This document shows, piece by piece, positions 7,249 through 16,134 of a DNA stretch of 37,366 nucleotides (positions are counted from its first letter, which is position 1; every line of letters starts with the position of its first letter). Both the position numbers and the translations under genes were made by a program. Origin of the DNA: CAYQTE01 sp964420285 (GTDB lineage Bacteria; Planctomycetota; Phycisphaerae; Tepidisphaerales; Tepidisphaeraceae); contig CAYQTE010000047.1 of assembly GCA_964420285.1 (NCBI GenBank), positions 1 to 37,366 of the forward strand. Direction: 5' to 3'. The notes beneath the pieces were generated by a model, which did not search any database, had not been told where the DNA came from, and saw only the letters and a program-made list of their open reading frames with translations.

Positions 7249-7953
7249 TCAACCGGGCATTGTGCCGCCGATGGTGTCTCTGCCTACGATCGTGTCGTTC
7301 CCGCCGACGCCGCTGATGACATCGTTGGTATAGGTTCCGATATCGATGGAATCGTTGCCGCGGCCGGCAACAACGGTTGTATTGAAGCCCGCCGTGATGC
7401 TGTCGTTCCCGCGGCCGCCGTAGATGATGCCGTAGTTCGCCGAAATTGTGTCGTTACCGCCGCCGCCATGGATCGCGACCGGGCCGGTGCCGTACCCGGT
7501 GGTAACCAGATTGGGATTGGGATTGGGGTAGCCGGCGTCGATCACGTTGTTGCCGGTACCGCCGAAAACTGTTTCGGGGACGGCGACAGAACTCTCCGAA
7601 TAGTTGACACCGGCGGGTGCGGATACCGATATCAGATTCGGGTCGACGTCGATCAGCTTTATCACGTCGTTGCCCTTGCCCGAGTGAACATGCACGCCGA
7701 CGATGCCGTTGTCCGGCACCACGGTCGTGGTGCCGTCGACATATACGCCGTAAAGCGGTGTCGCGTCAGCGCCACGCGGCCCGCCGGCAAAGGTGAAATA
7801 CTCGACCTCGATCGTATCGTCCGCCGGCGTTCCAAAGACCTTTAGTATGCCGTTTTGCACGGTCGGGGCCGGCGGCGCTGACAGAAGCACGCGAGATTCC
7901 AGCGGGTCGAGGCTCGCGACGGGATGCACCGATCTTCCTGTACTCTTTCTCAT
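7249..7953 (-). CDS. Secreted RTX-repeat calcium-binding protein
   Basis: This 234-residue protein starts with a short basic segment and the planctomycete export motif LDPLESRVLLSA (residues 15-26). A beta-rich body follows, and the C-terminal part holds GGxGxD repeats of the RTX type (GGGGNDTIS, GGRGNDSIT, AGRGNDSID, GVGGNDTIV), which bind calcium and fold as a beta-roll outside the cell. No enzyme domain is visible. The start is the ATG at 7951-7953, which has a GGAG six to nine bases upstream. A longer frame beginning at 7998 would overlap the previous gene and lacks that site. It lies 25 bases after the S53 peptidase gene and is probably co-transcribed. It ends with only a few repeats, far fewer than RTX toxins, so a structural surface role is more likely. 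Confidence 0.8.
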   Translation of the reverse strand: MRKSTGRSVHPVASLDPLESRVLLSAPPAPTVQNGILKVFGTPADDTIEVEYFTFAGGPRGADATPLYGVYVDGTTTVVPDNGIVGVHVHSGKGNDVIKLIDVDPNLISVSAPAGVNYSESSVAVPETVFGGTGNNVIDAGYPNPNPNLVTTGYGTGPVAIHGGGGNDTISANYGIIYGGRGNDSITAGFNTTVVAGRGNDSIDIGTYTNDVISGVGGNDTIVGRDTIGGTMPG

Positions 7954-7978
7954 GGAAATCTCCGATTCTAGATCCCGC

Positions 7979-10066
7979 CTACGCCGATATTGGTACAAAA
8001 TCGTAGGTCGGCAATCCAGCGCCTGTGTCGAAAGTGAACCACTCGTCGGTGCCGCTATCGTAAGCGTAATTCCCGTTGTAATCGAGGATAAAATACCCGT
8101 TGCTGGGCCTGTAGACGCCTACCTCGTCAATAGGTGTGCCCCCGCTGGCGGCAGCGCCGTCCCAATCGCCGACGACAGGCAGGTCGCCGGCCGAACCGAA
8201 CCCGTACGTGCCATCTCCGGCGTCGTAGGAGCCGTCCGCGTTGAGATCAAGGAACCACGTACCTGATCGGAAGATACCGACCTCCGACTTCGTGCTACCC
8301 CCCCAGTGACCGGCGACGGGAAGGTCACCAGCCTGATAGCCTCCAGGGCCGTCAAAGTTGAACACCTCGTCGCTGCCCGACTCAAAGATGCCGTCGCCGT
8401 TGTAGTCCAGAATGAATTGGCCGGTGCTCGGCCGGAAGACGCCGATTTTGTCGGTGCCCGAACCACTCCAATCGCCGACGACGGGAGTGTCGTTCGCCTC
8501 GCCGAAGCTGAAAGATGTGATGGTGCCGTTTTCGTCCAGTTCCCACGCGCCGCTCGCCGTGTTGAAGACTCCCATTTCCTTAATTGTGCCGCCGCTCCAC
8601 GCCCCAGTGATGGGCACCCATGTGGTTCCGGGTCCAAGGAGATATGAGAGGTCGCCTATGCCGTATTCGTTGCTGCCCGAGGTCGAAGTTCCGTTCGTTG
8701 TGTCCATTGTCCACAGGTTGGAACCGCCGACAGTATACGCCGTAGTGTAAAGGCCGACCACGGTGTCGGGGACCGCGACGTTGTTCGGCGTGGCCCCAAG
8801 CGATGTGAGAATACCTTTGACTCGTGGGGTTCCTAAGCCGGTCACGAGGTCGTACCCGGGGCCAGCATTGTAAGTCCCGTTGCCGCCAGTTGTTATGTCG
8901 TGAAAGTCCGTACTCGGTGCCGCGTACAAATCTGGCATTGTCTGGCTAACGCCGGTCAGAGGCAACGCTCCAGTGCCGCTTCCCACGATCGACCTGCCTT
9001 GGTCGGCAATCGCGATGATCGATGCCCAGATTGGTGCTGCAACGCTCGTGCCGTAGAATCCGCCGACGCCAGCGCTGCCGTAGAGCGGTGCCGCTGGGAA
9101 ATCCCACGAGTCCTCGAAAATCACCGGCGTGGCGGCGTCCAGTGCGACGTCGGGAGTAGCTCGCGCGCCATAGCCCAAGAAGCTCTGATATGCGGGAGTG
9201 CTCTGATAGCTGCTCACGCCGCCGCCCGACGTAACCTCCGCGATGTCAGCCGTTGTTTCGGATCCGTCCTTGCCTGACAGGGACGCTTCGACTTGGGTGC
9301 CGCCGACGGCCAACACGTAAGGCGAGGACGCCGGAAACTCGCCCGGATAGCCATCGTCGCCAGATGACGCCACAAATGTTATGCCCGGGTGGGCGGAGAA
9401 TACCGCGTTCCAGGCGCCCATTTCAGATGCCGAATATTGGTTAAAGGCAGCCTCCGTGGCACCAAAGCTCATTGAGACTACGGTGACACCTGATGCCGAC
9501 GCGGCCGTGGCGATGGCGGCCAGCATGTCACCGAAGCCATACGACGACGCCTCCACTAACAAGATGCTGGCGCCGGGGGCGAGTGCGTGCGCGTATTCCA
9601 CATCAACCGACTCCTCCTCGGTTTCGTTGCCCGATCCGTTGCTCGGAAGTACGGAGCCGCCATTCTGGTTCTCGACGTTGAGAGTGCACGCCGGAAGGAC
9701 TGGGTTGACCGCGCCGTTAAAGGCTGTCAGGTCCGCATGGATATTCGGGTCATTGTACGCATCAACAATTGCTATCGTCTCGGTGGCCCCCGTTCCCGGT
9801 ATGGACCCGAAAAACGTATTATTAAACCCGTAGATGCGCTTGATGTCTTGGGGAGCGAGGTTTCCATCGCCGTTAGCAGCGTAATCGAGATAGCCGGAGG
9901 GTTCCAGCGAGCCAAGGTCCGTTGTCGCGGACATGAGCAGACGTCCTTCGAGGGCTTCAACCACGGCAGAGGAAAGGTTTCGCAACCGTCGCCGTGGAGA
10001 GTGGCGATCTCTCGTCAGATCCGTGGAATTACCATGTTGGCCAGTTTGATTGTGTCGCAGCCTCAT
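7979..10066 (-). CDS. Secreted sedolisin-type (S53) serine-carboxyl peptidase
   Basis: This 695-residue protein carries the planctomycete export motif ALEGRLLMSA (38-47) and then a sedolisin catalytic domain. The catalytic pair is E151 and D155 (EESVDVEYAHALAPGA), the oxyanion aspartate is D237 in SSGDDG, and the nucleophile is S341 in YGTSVAAP. The family calcium site DIT...GPGYDLVTGLGTP follows. The C-terminal third has four or five repeats of the form PVVGDWSG...GVFRPSTGQFILDYNGDG, which look like FG-GAP/propeller units. The usual activation propeptide of about 180 residues is missing: only some 30 residues separate the export motif from the catalytic domain. The ATG at 10064-10066 follows a strong AAGGGAGGT; a GTG further upstream lacks a site. 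It probably cleaves extracellular protein at low pH, by family knowledge. Confidence 0.9.
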   Translation of the reverse strand: MRLRHNQTGQHGNSTDLTRDRHSPRRRLRNLSSAVVEALEGRLLMSATTDLGSLEPSGYLDYAANGDGNLAPQDIKRIYGFNNTFFGSIPGTGATETIAIVDAYNDPNIHADLTAFNGAVNPVLPACTLNVENQNGGSVLPSNGSGNETEEESVDVEYAHALAPGASILLVEASSYGFGDMLAAIATAASASGVTVVSMSFGATEAAFNQYSASEMGAWNAVFSAHPGITFVASSGDDGYPGEFPASSPYVLAVGGTQVEASLSGKDGSETTADIAEVTSGGGVSSYQSTPAYQSFLGYGARATPDVALDAATPVIFEDSWDFPAAPLYGSAGVGGFYGTSVAAPIWASIIAIADQGRSIVGSGTGALPLTGVSQTMPDLYAAPSTDFHDITTGGNGTYNAGPGYDLVTGLGTPRVKGILTSLGATPNNVAVPDTVVGLYTTAYTVGGSNLWTMDTTNGTSTSGSNEYGIGDLSYLLGPGTTWVPITGAWSGGTIKEMGVFNTASGAWELDENGTITSFSFGEANDTPVVGDWSGSGTDKIGVFRPSTGQFILDYNGDGIFESGSDEVFNFDGPGGYQAGDLPVAGHWGGSTKSEVGIFRSGTWFLDLNADGSYDAGDGTYGFGSAGDLPVVGDWDGAAASGGTPIDEVGVYRPSNGYFILDYNGNYAYDSGTDEWFTFDTGAGLPTYDFVPISA

Positions 10067-10129
10067 AAGACCTCCCTTGAGTTGGGCATCCAGGGCGACC
10101 AGACGTGGTAGCACATGATGCTTGCGACC

Positions 10130-10158
10130 ATTTTAGACCGCGCGCGATGCAAACGCAA
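10130..10158 (-). promoter_or_regulatory. Candidate promoter of the S53 peptidase operon
   Basis: On the minus strand TTGCGT (10153-10158) and TAAAAT (10130-10135) are exactly 17 bases apart. The predicted leader before the ATG at 10066 is about 60 bases. The -35 match is only moderate. Confidence 0.4.
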
Positions 10159-10373
10159 CAGACAAATCTAGTAATCTCCGATATTTCTTCTCGCGACCGT
10201 TAGCGCGACCTAAACATTCTGAGCGAAATAGAACGGCGACGGACGTGATTCTTTCACGGCATTGTGTATTGTCGTGTATGCGTCGCCAACCCGATCGCTT
10301 CTGCGGCTGCCGTTTCAGCGGTTCTGGACCGACAACCGGGGCCGTGTGCAGCGCACAATAGGCGATCCGTAAG
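10159..10373. other. Intergenic region between glycosyltransferase and peptidase
   Basis: I see no gene. The base composition is less GC-rich than in the flanking genes. TCGCGACCGTTAGCGCGA near 10192-10209 is partly palindromic. No clear terminator follows the glycosyltransferase end at 10374. Confidence 0.4.
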
Positions 10374-12806
10374 CTACGTTGTGCACGCGACGGCGGCAAA
10401 ATCGGCCGTAGCGGGTTCTTCCGGCGTCGGATCGGGCGGATTATCGCTCGGCTCGTTGGGTTGGGGTGCCCAGGGGCGGAGTCTGGGGGCGATGGAATTG
10501 ACGATGAAGACGCCGGCGCAGACGAGGGTGACCCAGCCGAGGCCGGGGTCGGCGGCGCTGAGGTAGGTGCGAAGCTGGATGATCATGGTGCTGGCGCCGG
10601 CGTTGGTGGATTCGAGCATGATCTGGATGGTGGCCAGGGCGGTCAGCAGAAGGCAGATCAGCGTGTCGCCGGTGCCGGTGGCGACGCAGGCCGACGCGAT
10701 CACCGCGCCGTACATGAGATAGCGTTCGTGCATCTGGGGCATGACGGCGAACATGACCACCCACGGGGCGGCCAGGGCCAGGAGCAATCGCGTGTCGCGG
10801 CGGCGCTGGTTGAGGGCGGCGCCGATGCTGACGGCCAGCAGCGCCAGGCCGTAGATGCCGAATTCGATATTCTGAAGCGCGACCGTGTAGGGCTTGGAGT
10901 TCCAGGGGAGATCGAGGTCAATTTCGCTCTGGGGGCCGAGCCGATGTTCGCGATACAGAACGGCCGGGAGATTGAACGTGTAATCCATGATGGTGTTCTG
11001 ATAGCGATCGCTGCCGTATTTGAAGCCGATGGTGTACCAGGCGGTCGAGCCGCCGGGGCTGCGGAAATACGCCATCCACATGGCCGCGGCGAGGAAGACG
11101 GAGATGGCGATGAGCGCGGACGAGCGGCGGCGGATGAGCCAGGGAACGGCCGCGATGGCGATGGCCAGAAGGACAAGAACCCACCACTTGAGCAATTGCA
11201 GACGAATCCAGGGGTCGGCCGCCGGGTCCGCGGCAGGGGTTTGGCCGTGGTGATAATAGAAGATTAATAGGCCGGACATGACAACGGCAAGAATGGCGAT
11301 GGTCAGCAGGCAGGGGTCATGGAGCAGGAAGCGAATTGTGCGTTGATAAAAGGTCGTGCCCGGCAGTGGCAGCTTGGGGCGCCAGGGAATGAAGAGACTC
11401 GCCAGCGGCAGCATTGCGGCGACGGCGGCGAGAACAATGATCCATCCCCAATTGCCGGCCGGAACCGTCCACCGGCTGACCAGAAGAGTAACGGTTACGC
11501 CGAATCCGAGGATCGTCACGAATGCGGTGCGGAACCGGCCGGCAAACAGCGGCCAGAGAATCAGGATCGGCGCGCCGATGAGAAGTTGGCCCTTGAGCAT
11601 GCAGCCGATGGCGATGGTGGCGCCGGCGGCGAATCCCCAATCCAGCGAGACGAAAAGTGCGGCCAGGAGATAGGCGGGGATGATCCAGCAATCCCATTGC
11701 GGCCAGGCGTGGGCGTCCAGCAGCATGGCCGGGTTGAACCAGACCAGCAGCGCCGCCAGGAACCCGGCGAACCATGCCATGTAGGGGATCGTCATGCTCT
11801 GAATCGACGCGACCAGGGCGATGAAGATTGCCAGCAAAGTCAGCAGATCGGTGGCACCGGGGAGACTGGACTGTTCGTTCCAATCCGGCCAATAGCCCAG
11901 TCGGTAGGCGCGGTAAGCGTAATACCCGATCGACACCAGCGCAACGACGGCGGCGAGCACGCCGGTGGGGCGCAGCCACATGTCGGTGATCCACTGCGGC
12001 TCGACATCGGACGGCGGGCGGGCCAGAAGGGATCGCGTCCAGAACGACCGGGCCGGCGCGAGGCGCTGCTGATAGACGATGCGAAAAACGAGCAGGAAAG
12101 CGGCCAGGGCACCGAGGATTTCCGCGCCGGTGTTGAAATTGAGGAGCGGTTCGGTGATCGGTTTGGTTTCCGTCCAGTTGGTGACGTCGGGGTAGGTGTT
12201 CTTGACCCACTTGACCCACAGGCCGGCGCCCAGCAGGCGGAGGGGCGGATAGTCGATCATGTAATTGCCGTCGGCGTGGTGTGCGGCCATTGCGGCGTCG
12301 TAGGTGGCGAAATAGCCTCGGAAGAACTGGCGCCAGGTGATTTTGGGCGATGTGTCGCGGTCGGCCTGATGAATTATCTGCGCCTGGGCGAGTACGTCGT
12401 TGCCGCGTATCCAGGCGTTTCGGACGTCGGCGGGATAGCGCAGTTCCCCGGTGGTGGCGGCCCAGAAATTGCGGCGCAGGACGATCCCGGCGTAAAGGAC
12501 GACAAGAGCGGCGGCCGCGAACGCGACCCACACGACAAGGCGGATCACCAATGTGCGGTTGGGGGATGGCGGGCGTTTTGGTTTCGATTGCATCCGGGCA
12601 AATTTGTACGGCAATACCGGCCTGGGACGCACGGCCGGACCAGACTGCGGGATTGATCCCGGCGGGGCTGTCGTGGTCAAATCCGCCAGGGTCGCATCGC
12701 CGTCGGCGGAAGGTTGACCGGCCGCCTGCGGCGAATCGGCAAGCGGCTGGCCCGCATCGTCACTGGCATCGGGGTCCGAGGATGTGGAAAAGAAGTCTTC
12801 TGTCAC
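10374..12806 (-). CDS. GT-C fold membrane glycosyltransferase (paralogue 2)
   Basis: This 810-residue integral membrane protein has a soluble, proline- and acid-rich N-terminal segment of about 85 residues that its nearest paralogue (4661-6883) lacks. It then has the same plan: first external loop with IDYPPLRLL (D185), HAWPQWDCW, LKGQLL and PQMHERYLM. By family it should transfer a sugar from a polyprenyl-phosphate donor on the external face of the membrane. It starts with GTG at 12804-12806, overlapping the stop of the preceding glycosyltransferase by four bases (GTGA), which indicates translational coupling. Its last residues differ completely from those of paralogue 1. The two are probably the product of a recent duplication. 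Confidence 0.85.
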   Translation of the reverse strand: MTEDFFSTSSDPDASDDAGQPLADSPQAAGQPSADGDATLADLTTTAPPGSIPQSGPAVRPRPVLPYKFARMQSKPKRPPSPNRTLVIRLVVWVAFAAAALVVLYAGIVLRRNFWAATTGELRYPADVRNAWIRGNDVLAQAQIIHQADRDTSPKITWRQFFRGYFATYDAAMAAHHADGNYMIDYPPLRLLGAGLWVKWVKNTYPDVTNWTETKPITEPLLNFNTGAEILGALAAFLLVFRIVYQQRLAPARSFWTRSLLARPPSDVEPQWITDMWLRPTGVLAAVVALVSIGYYAYRAYRLGYWPDWNEQSSLPGATDLLTLLAIFIALVASIQSMTIPYMAWFAGFLAALLVWFNPAMLLDAHAWPQWDCWIIPAYLLAALFVSLDWGFAAGATIAIGCMLKGQLLIGAPILILWPLFAGRFRTAFVTILGFGVTVTLLVSRWTVPAGNWGWIIVLAAVAAMLPLASLFIPWRPKLPLPGTTFYQRTIRFLLHDPCLLTIAILAVVMSGLLIFYYHHGQTPAADPAADPWIRLQLLKWWVLVLLAIAIAAVPWLIRRRSSALIAISVFLAAAMWMAYFRSPGGSTAWYTIGFKYGSDRYQNTIMDYTFNLPAVLYREHRLGPQSEIDLDLPWNSKPYTVALQNIEFGIYGLALLAVSIGAALNQRRRDTRLLLALAAPWVVMFAVMPQMHERYLMYGAVIASACVATGTGDTLICLLLTALATIQIMLESTNAGASTMIIQLRTYLSAADPGLGWVTLVCAGVFIVNSIAPRLRPWAPQPNEPSDNPPDPTPEEPATADFAAVACTT

Positions 12807-15800
12807 GCGAGGCTCGATTTTGAGAGAAGGTTGTTCTTCGGTTCAGGTCGATTCGATCGCGGCCACGATCGCGGCCGGCGGCGCTTGGGGATCAGGGCGG
12901 AGCAGAGGAAAACGGCCGCGATGGCCGTGGTGAGAAATCCAATGTCCGGATGAGCATTGGTGAGAAGCCAGGAAACCGAGGGCATGTAGCTGCCGGCGCT
13001 GGTCTGGCCGTAGTGAGTCATCGCCTGCTGAAGCGCCATGGCGCCGCCGACCAGGGCGATGACGATGTGCAGGAGGGTGAGTTCAGTGCTGGCGGCGATG
13101 ACGGCGGCTGAGATGCAGGAGGACATCAGGAGATAGCGTTCGCTCATTTGGGTGAGGACGATGGGGAAGAGCACCCAGGGCGCGGCCAGGGCAATGAGGA
13201 CGCGCGGATCGTTCTTGCGGGAATGGATGGCGGCGCCCAGGGCGCTGAGGAGCAGGCCCAGAAGGTAGATCGAGACCAGAAGTTCCTTCATCGTCACGGC
13301 GTGGTGCATGGAATCCAGGTTGAAGACGATGTCGCCGATCTGCCAGCCGTAGCGCACGGACAGGATCGACGTGAGATTGCTGAAGGTGTTTCCGCCCATC
13401 TGCATGACGGGGAATTTGTAGGTTCCGTATTCAAAGCCGACGTGATACCAGCCAAAATCGCCGTTGAGGCCGGATTGGGTTGCACCGGGCGCGGCCTGGC
13501 CGAAGCTCGAGATCCAGACCATGACGCCGAAGGTCATGAAGAACCAGGGGATCAGTCCGCGGCGCGGGAGCAGCCAGGGTATGGCGATGAGCATGAGGAC
13601 AAGAGCGCCCTGGGCGATGGCCGTCACGTTTCGGCCGGTGATGGTGAGCCACGCGGTTCCGTCATGGTTATGGATGACCAGTGCGGGCAATGTCGGGAAG
13701 AGATAGTGGACGAAACAAACGGTCCAGCCCAGGACGGCGGAGATGAGCAGGGCGGAAAGAATAAAGCGAGTCAGCCCGCCGGTGGGCGCGTTGGACGCCG
13801 CGGCCGGTGGCTCGACGCGGCTCGCCGCGGGCGGCGCGAAAAGCGTCTGGAGGGCGGGTTCGACGCGCGCCGCCAGTGGGGCGGTTGGATTCACAGTGGC
13901 GTCATCGAGCAAACCGGCCGCGCGCGCATTGAGAGCGACGAAGTTGGCCCGGGCCGGATCGGGGGCGCTGGCGGCCGGGGGCGGGCGAAGCCGTCCGACG
14001 GCCAGGACGTAGCGGATGATTATTGATGCCAGGCCCAGCAGAACGGTCAACGACGCGTAAATACGCAGCAGAGTAAGATCTATTCCGAAGATCGGAACCC
14101 AGTGTGGGGCAAGCCAGGCCACGATTCCGACAACAATCGCCACCACGCTGGCCGTCAGGTAACGCACAATGACCGACTCGATACCCAGGAAAATAACCGT
14201 GAGCGCCAGAATGCGAAATAGGATAAAGTCATTGCCGGTGATGGGCATGCGGCGTTCGACAAGCCAGGCCAAAGTTCCGACAACAAGCGCCACCAGGCTG
14301 GCCGTCAAATAACGGAAAACCAGTGACATGGCGGCCAGGAGGATGATGGCCGAAGCCAGGACACGGAACAATGTAAGGTCATCGCCGGTGATGGGGATAT
14401 AGCGTGGGGCAAACCACGCCGCGATTCCGGCGGCAATCGCGACTAAGCCGACCACGAAATGGCGCACGAAGAGCGACAGGACGCCCAGGACGATGGCCGC
14501 CGACGCCAGCACGCGAAACGAAACAAGGTCAATTCCCTCGATAGGAATCCAATGCGGCGCGAACATGGCCGCGATCCCAACGGCGATGGCGCTCGAACTT
14601 ATTATCTGCTGCCAAAGAATCGTTAACCACCCCCACTGGTGAAAGCGCACGCTCAAGATCAATTTGGCGGTGACGATCGCGCCGACGGCGGCCATTGCGA
14701 TCCACTGCATTTGCGGAACCTGCGAGACCAGAAACGGGCTGAGCACCATCGCGCCGCCGAAAATAAATCCGCTCAGAATACGAAGGCTGGGTCCGATCCG
14801 CCCGCCGAGCAGCGGCCAGAGAATCAGCACCGGGCCCGGCAGCAGGAGTTGGCCCTTGAACATCACGCCAACGGCCAGCACGATGCCCGCGCACAGCCAC
14901 CAGTCGATCGAGGCCAGCAACGCCGAAATCAGGAAGAACGGGACCGACCAGACGTCCCACTGCGGCCAGACGTGCGAGACGGCGAGCACGGCCGGATCAA
15001 ACCAGATGAACAGCGCGGCAACAAGTCCGCAAGCCCAGGCTTTGTGTGCGCGGGGCAATTGGCGGACGGAGATGATGAGGATGACCAGGAGCAGGCCCAT
15101 GAACAGGAGATGTGCGCCGCTGGGCCACTGGTCGCCTTGAAAGGCGACCTTGCCGCACCAGGCCAGGCCGAATCCGGAAGCTATGGCGGCCAGAGCGCCG
15201 TTGCAGGGCCACCAGGGCTGGATTTCGAGCGGTTGCGGTGGAAGTACGGGGCGGTAAAGCCACGGCCCGATGATCGGCACGTTGGCCAGCGGGGGTGCAG
15301 GTCTCAATGCGGAAATCCCGGACGGCTGCGGATCGGCGGCTGGCGTTTCGGAAAACAACGCGGCCAGCCGTGACGGAAGCGCGGATATCCACATGACGAG
15401 ATCAGCGACGGCCTGGTGGATCGACAGGCCGGGTTCGCTATGGCTGGAACCTTCGCGCCGAACCCAAACCCAGACAAGCAGGAACATCGCGACCGACGCG
15501 ATGGCTGCGGCGATGGTGTTGCACCAGAGCATCGGCGTGGCCATGTCCTCTTTGGCTACGCTCCAGACCGGAGCATTTCCGTTGGGCAACGGGTAGTGGA
15601 TTTGAACCCAACGGGCCCAGAGCGTCGCGATGAAAAGCCGGCCGGGCGGATAATCCAGGCCGAAATTGCCGTTGTCGGCGTCGCTGGTCCGCTTGAGCAA
15701 GTTGTCATAGAGGCGCTGCATCCCCATCACCGATTGCCAGACGGTCAGCGGGATTTTGCGGTCGTGTTGGTTAGCCACATCACGCCCGGCGGCCAGGGCG

Positions 15801-16099
15801 GCGTTGCCCTGGTTCAAGGCGTTGGCGATATCGACATTGAAGCGGATAGTGGTGGTGGTCTGCCAGGTGCGATCGCGCACGGCCAGGCCGGCGATCCAGC
15901 ACTGGTAGCCCGCCCATGCGAGAAACGCGATGACCAGAAGCGTGGCGAGGATCGATTGCCAGATCGGCCGGCGCGTGAGCGCTGATGAGTTAGGTGGCGC
16001 GGCATCAACGGTTGGCGCCGGGGTTGGCGCGCCGGGAGCCGAGGAATCCGGTGTTTCCCACGGGGTCGAAACGGGCGCGACTGGGAGGAATTCGGTCAT
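12803..16099 (-). CDS. GT-C fold membrane glycosyltransferase with four tandem membrane repeats (paralogue 3)
   Basis: This is the largest of the four paralogues, 1098 residues. It has the shared motifs LDYPPGRLF (D149), SHVWPQWDVW, FKGQLL, VGFEYGTYKFP and TQMSERYLL. Its special feature is a block at residues 504-703 of four consecutive 50-residue units, each with two hydrophobic helices around a short loop of the form (A/E)(P/R)xx(I/V/M)PIxGxD followed by (F/L)R(V/I). In the paralogues the same place holds at most one such unit, which accounts for most of the extra length. A proline/alanine-rich linker follows at about 715-775. The ATG at 16097-16099 lies 36 bases after the stop of paralogue 4, so the genes 18423 to 10374 probably form one operon. 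Function is inferred from the fold; the sugar is unknown. Confidence 0.85.
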   Translation of the reverse strand: MTEFLPVAPVSTPWETPDSSAPGAPTPAPTVDAAPPNSSALTRRPIWQSILATLLVIAFLAWAGYQCWIAGLAVRDRTWQTTTTIRFNVDIANALNQGNAALAAGRDVANQHDRKIPLTVWQSVMGMQRLYDNLLKRTSDADNGNFGLDYPPGRLFIATLWARWVQIHYPLPNGNAPVWSVAKEDMATPMLWCNTIAAAIASVAMFLLVWVWVRREGSSHSEPGLSIHQAVADLVMWISALPSRLAALFSETPAADPQPSGISALRPAPPLANVPIIGPWLYRPVLPPQPLEIQPWWPCNGALAAIASGFGLAWCGKVAFQGDQWPSGAHLLFMGLLLVILIISVRQLPRAHKAWACGLVAALFIWFDPAVLAVSHVWPQWDVWSVPFFLISALLASIDWWLCAGIVLAVGVMFKGQLLLPGPVLILWPLLGGRIGPSLRILSGFIFGGAMVLSPFLVSQVPQMQWIAMAAVGAIVTAKLILSVRFHQWGWLTILWQQIISSSAIAVGIAAMFAPHWIPIEGIDLVSFRVLASAAIVLGVLSLFVRHFVVGLVAIAAGIAAWFAPRYIPITGDDLTLFRVLASAIILLAAMSLVFRYLTASLVALVVGTLAWLVERRMPITGNDFILFRILALTVIFLGIESVIVRYLTASVVAIVVGIVAWLAPHWVPIFGIDLTLLRIYASLTVLLGLASIIIRYVLAVGRLRPPPAASAPDPARANFVALNARAAGLLDDATVNPTAPLAARVEPALQTLFAPPAASRVEPPAAASNAPTGGLTRFILSALLISAVLGWTVCFVHYLFPTLPALVIHNHDGTAWLTITGRNVTAIAQGALVLMLIAIPWLLPRRGLIPWFFMTFGVMVWISSFGQAAPGATQSGLNGDFGWYHVGFEYGTYKFPVMQMGGNTFSNLTSILSVRYGWQIGDIVFNLDSMHHAVTMKELLVSIYLLGLLLSALGAAIHSRKNDPRVLIALAAPWVLFPIVLTQMSERYLLMSSCISAAVIAASTELTLLHIVIALVGGAMALQQAMTHYGQTSAGSYMPSVSWLLTNAHPDIGFLTTAIAAVFLCSALIPKRRRPRSWPRSNRPEPKNNLLSKSSLA
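13991..14590 (-). repeat. Four tandem 150-bp coding repeats
   Basis: Units 14441-14590, 14291-14440, 14141-14290 and 13991-14140 each encode exactly 50 residues with no gaps. At the protein level AIAxGIxAWxAP, PI.G.D, RVLAS and a VRYLTASxV-like ending recur. The DNA copies have diverged, most at third positions and in the hydrophobic stretches, so the amplification is not very recent, yet the phase is fully kept. Confidence 0.9.
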
Positions 16100-16134
16100 C
16101 GTTCTGGCTCATGCCTGTGGAGATGACATCCAGC

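Noticed and set aside
13991..14590. CRISPR-like regular repeat
   Set aside because: The 150-bp period is coding, without spacers, and fully in frame with the glycosyltransferase.
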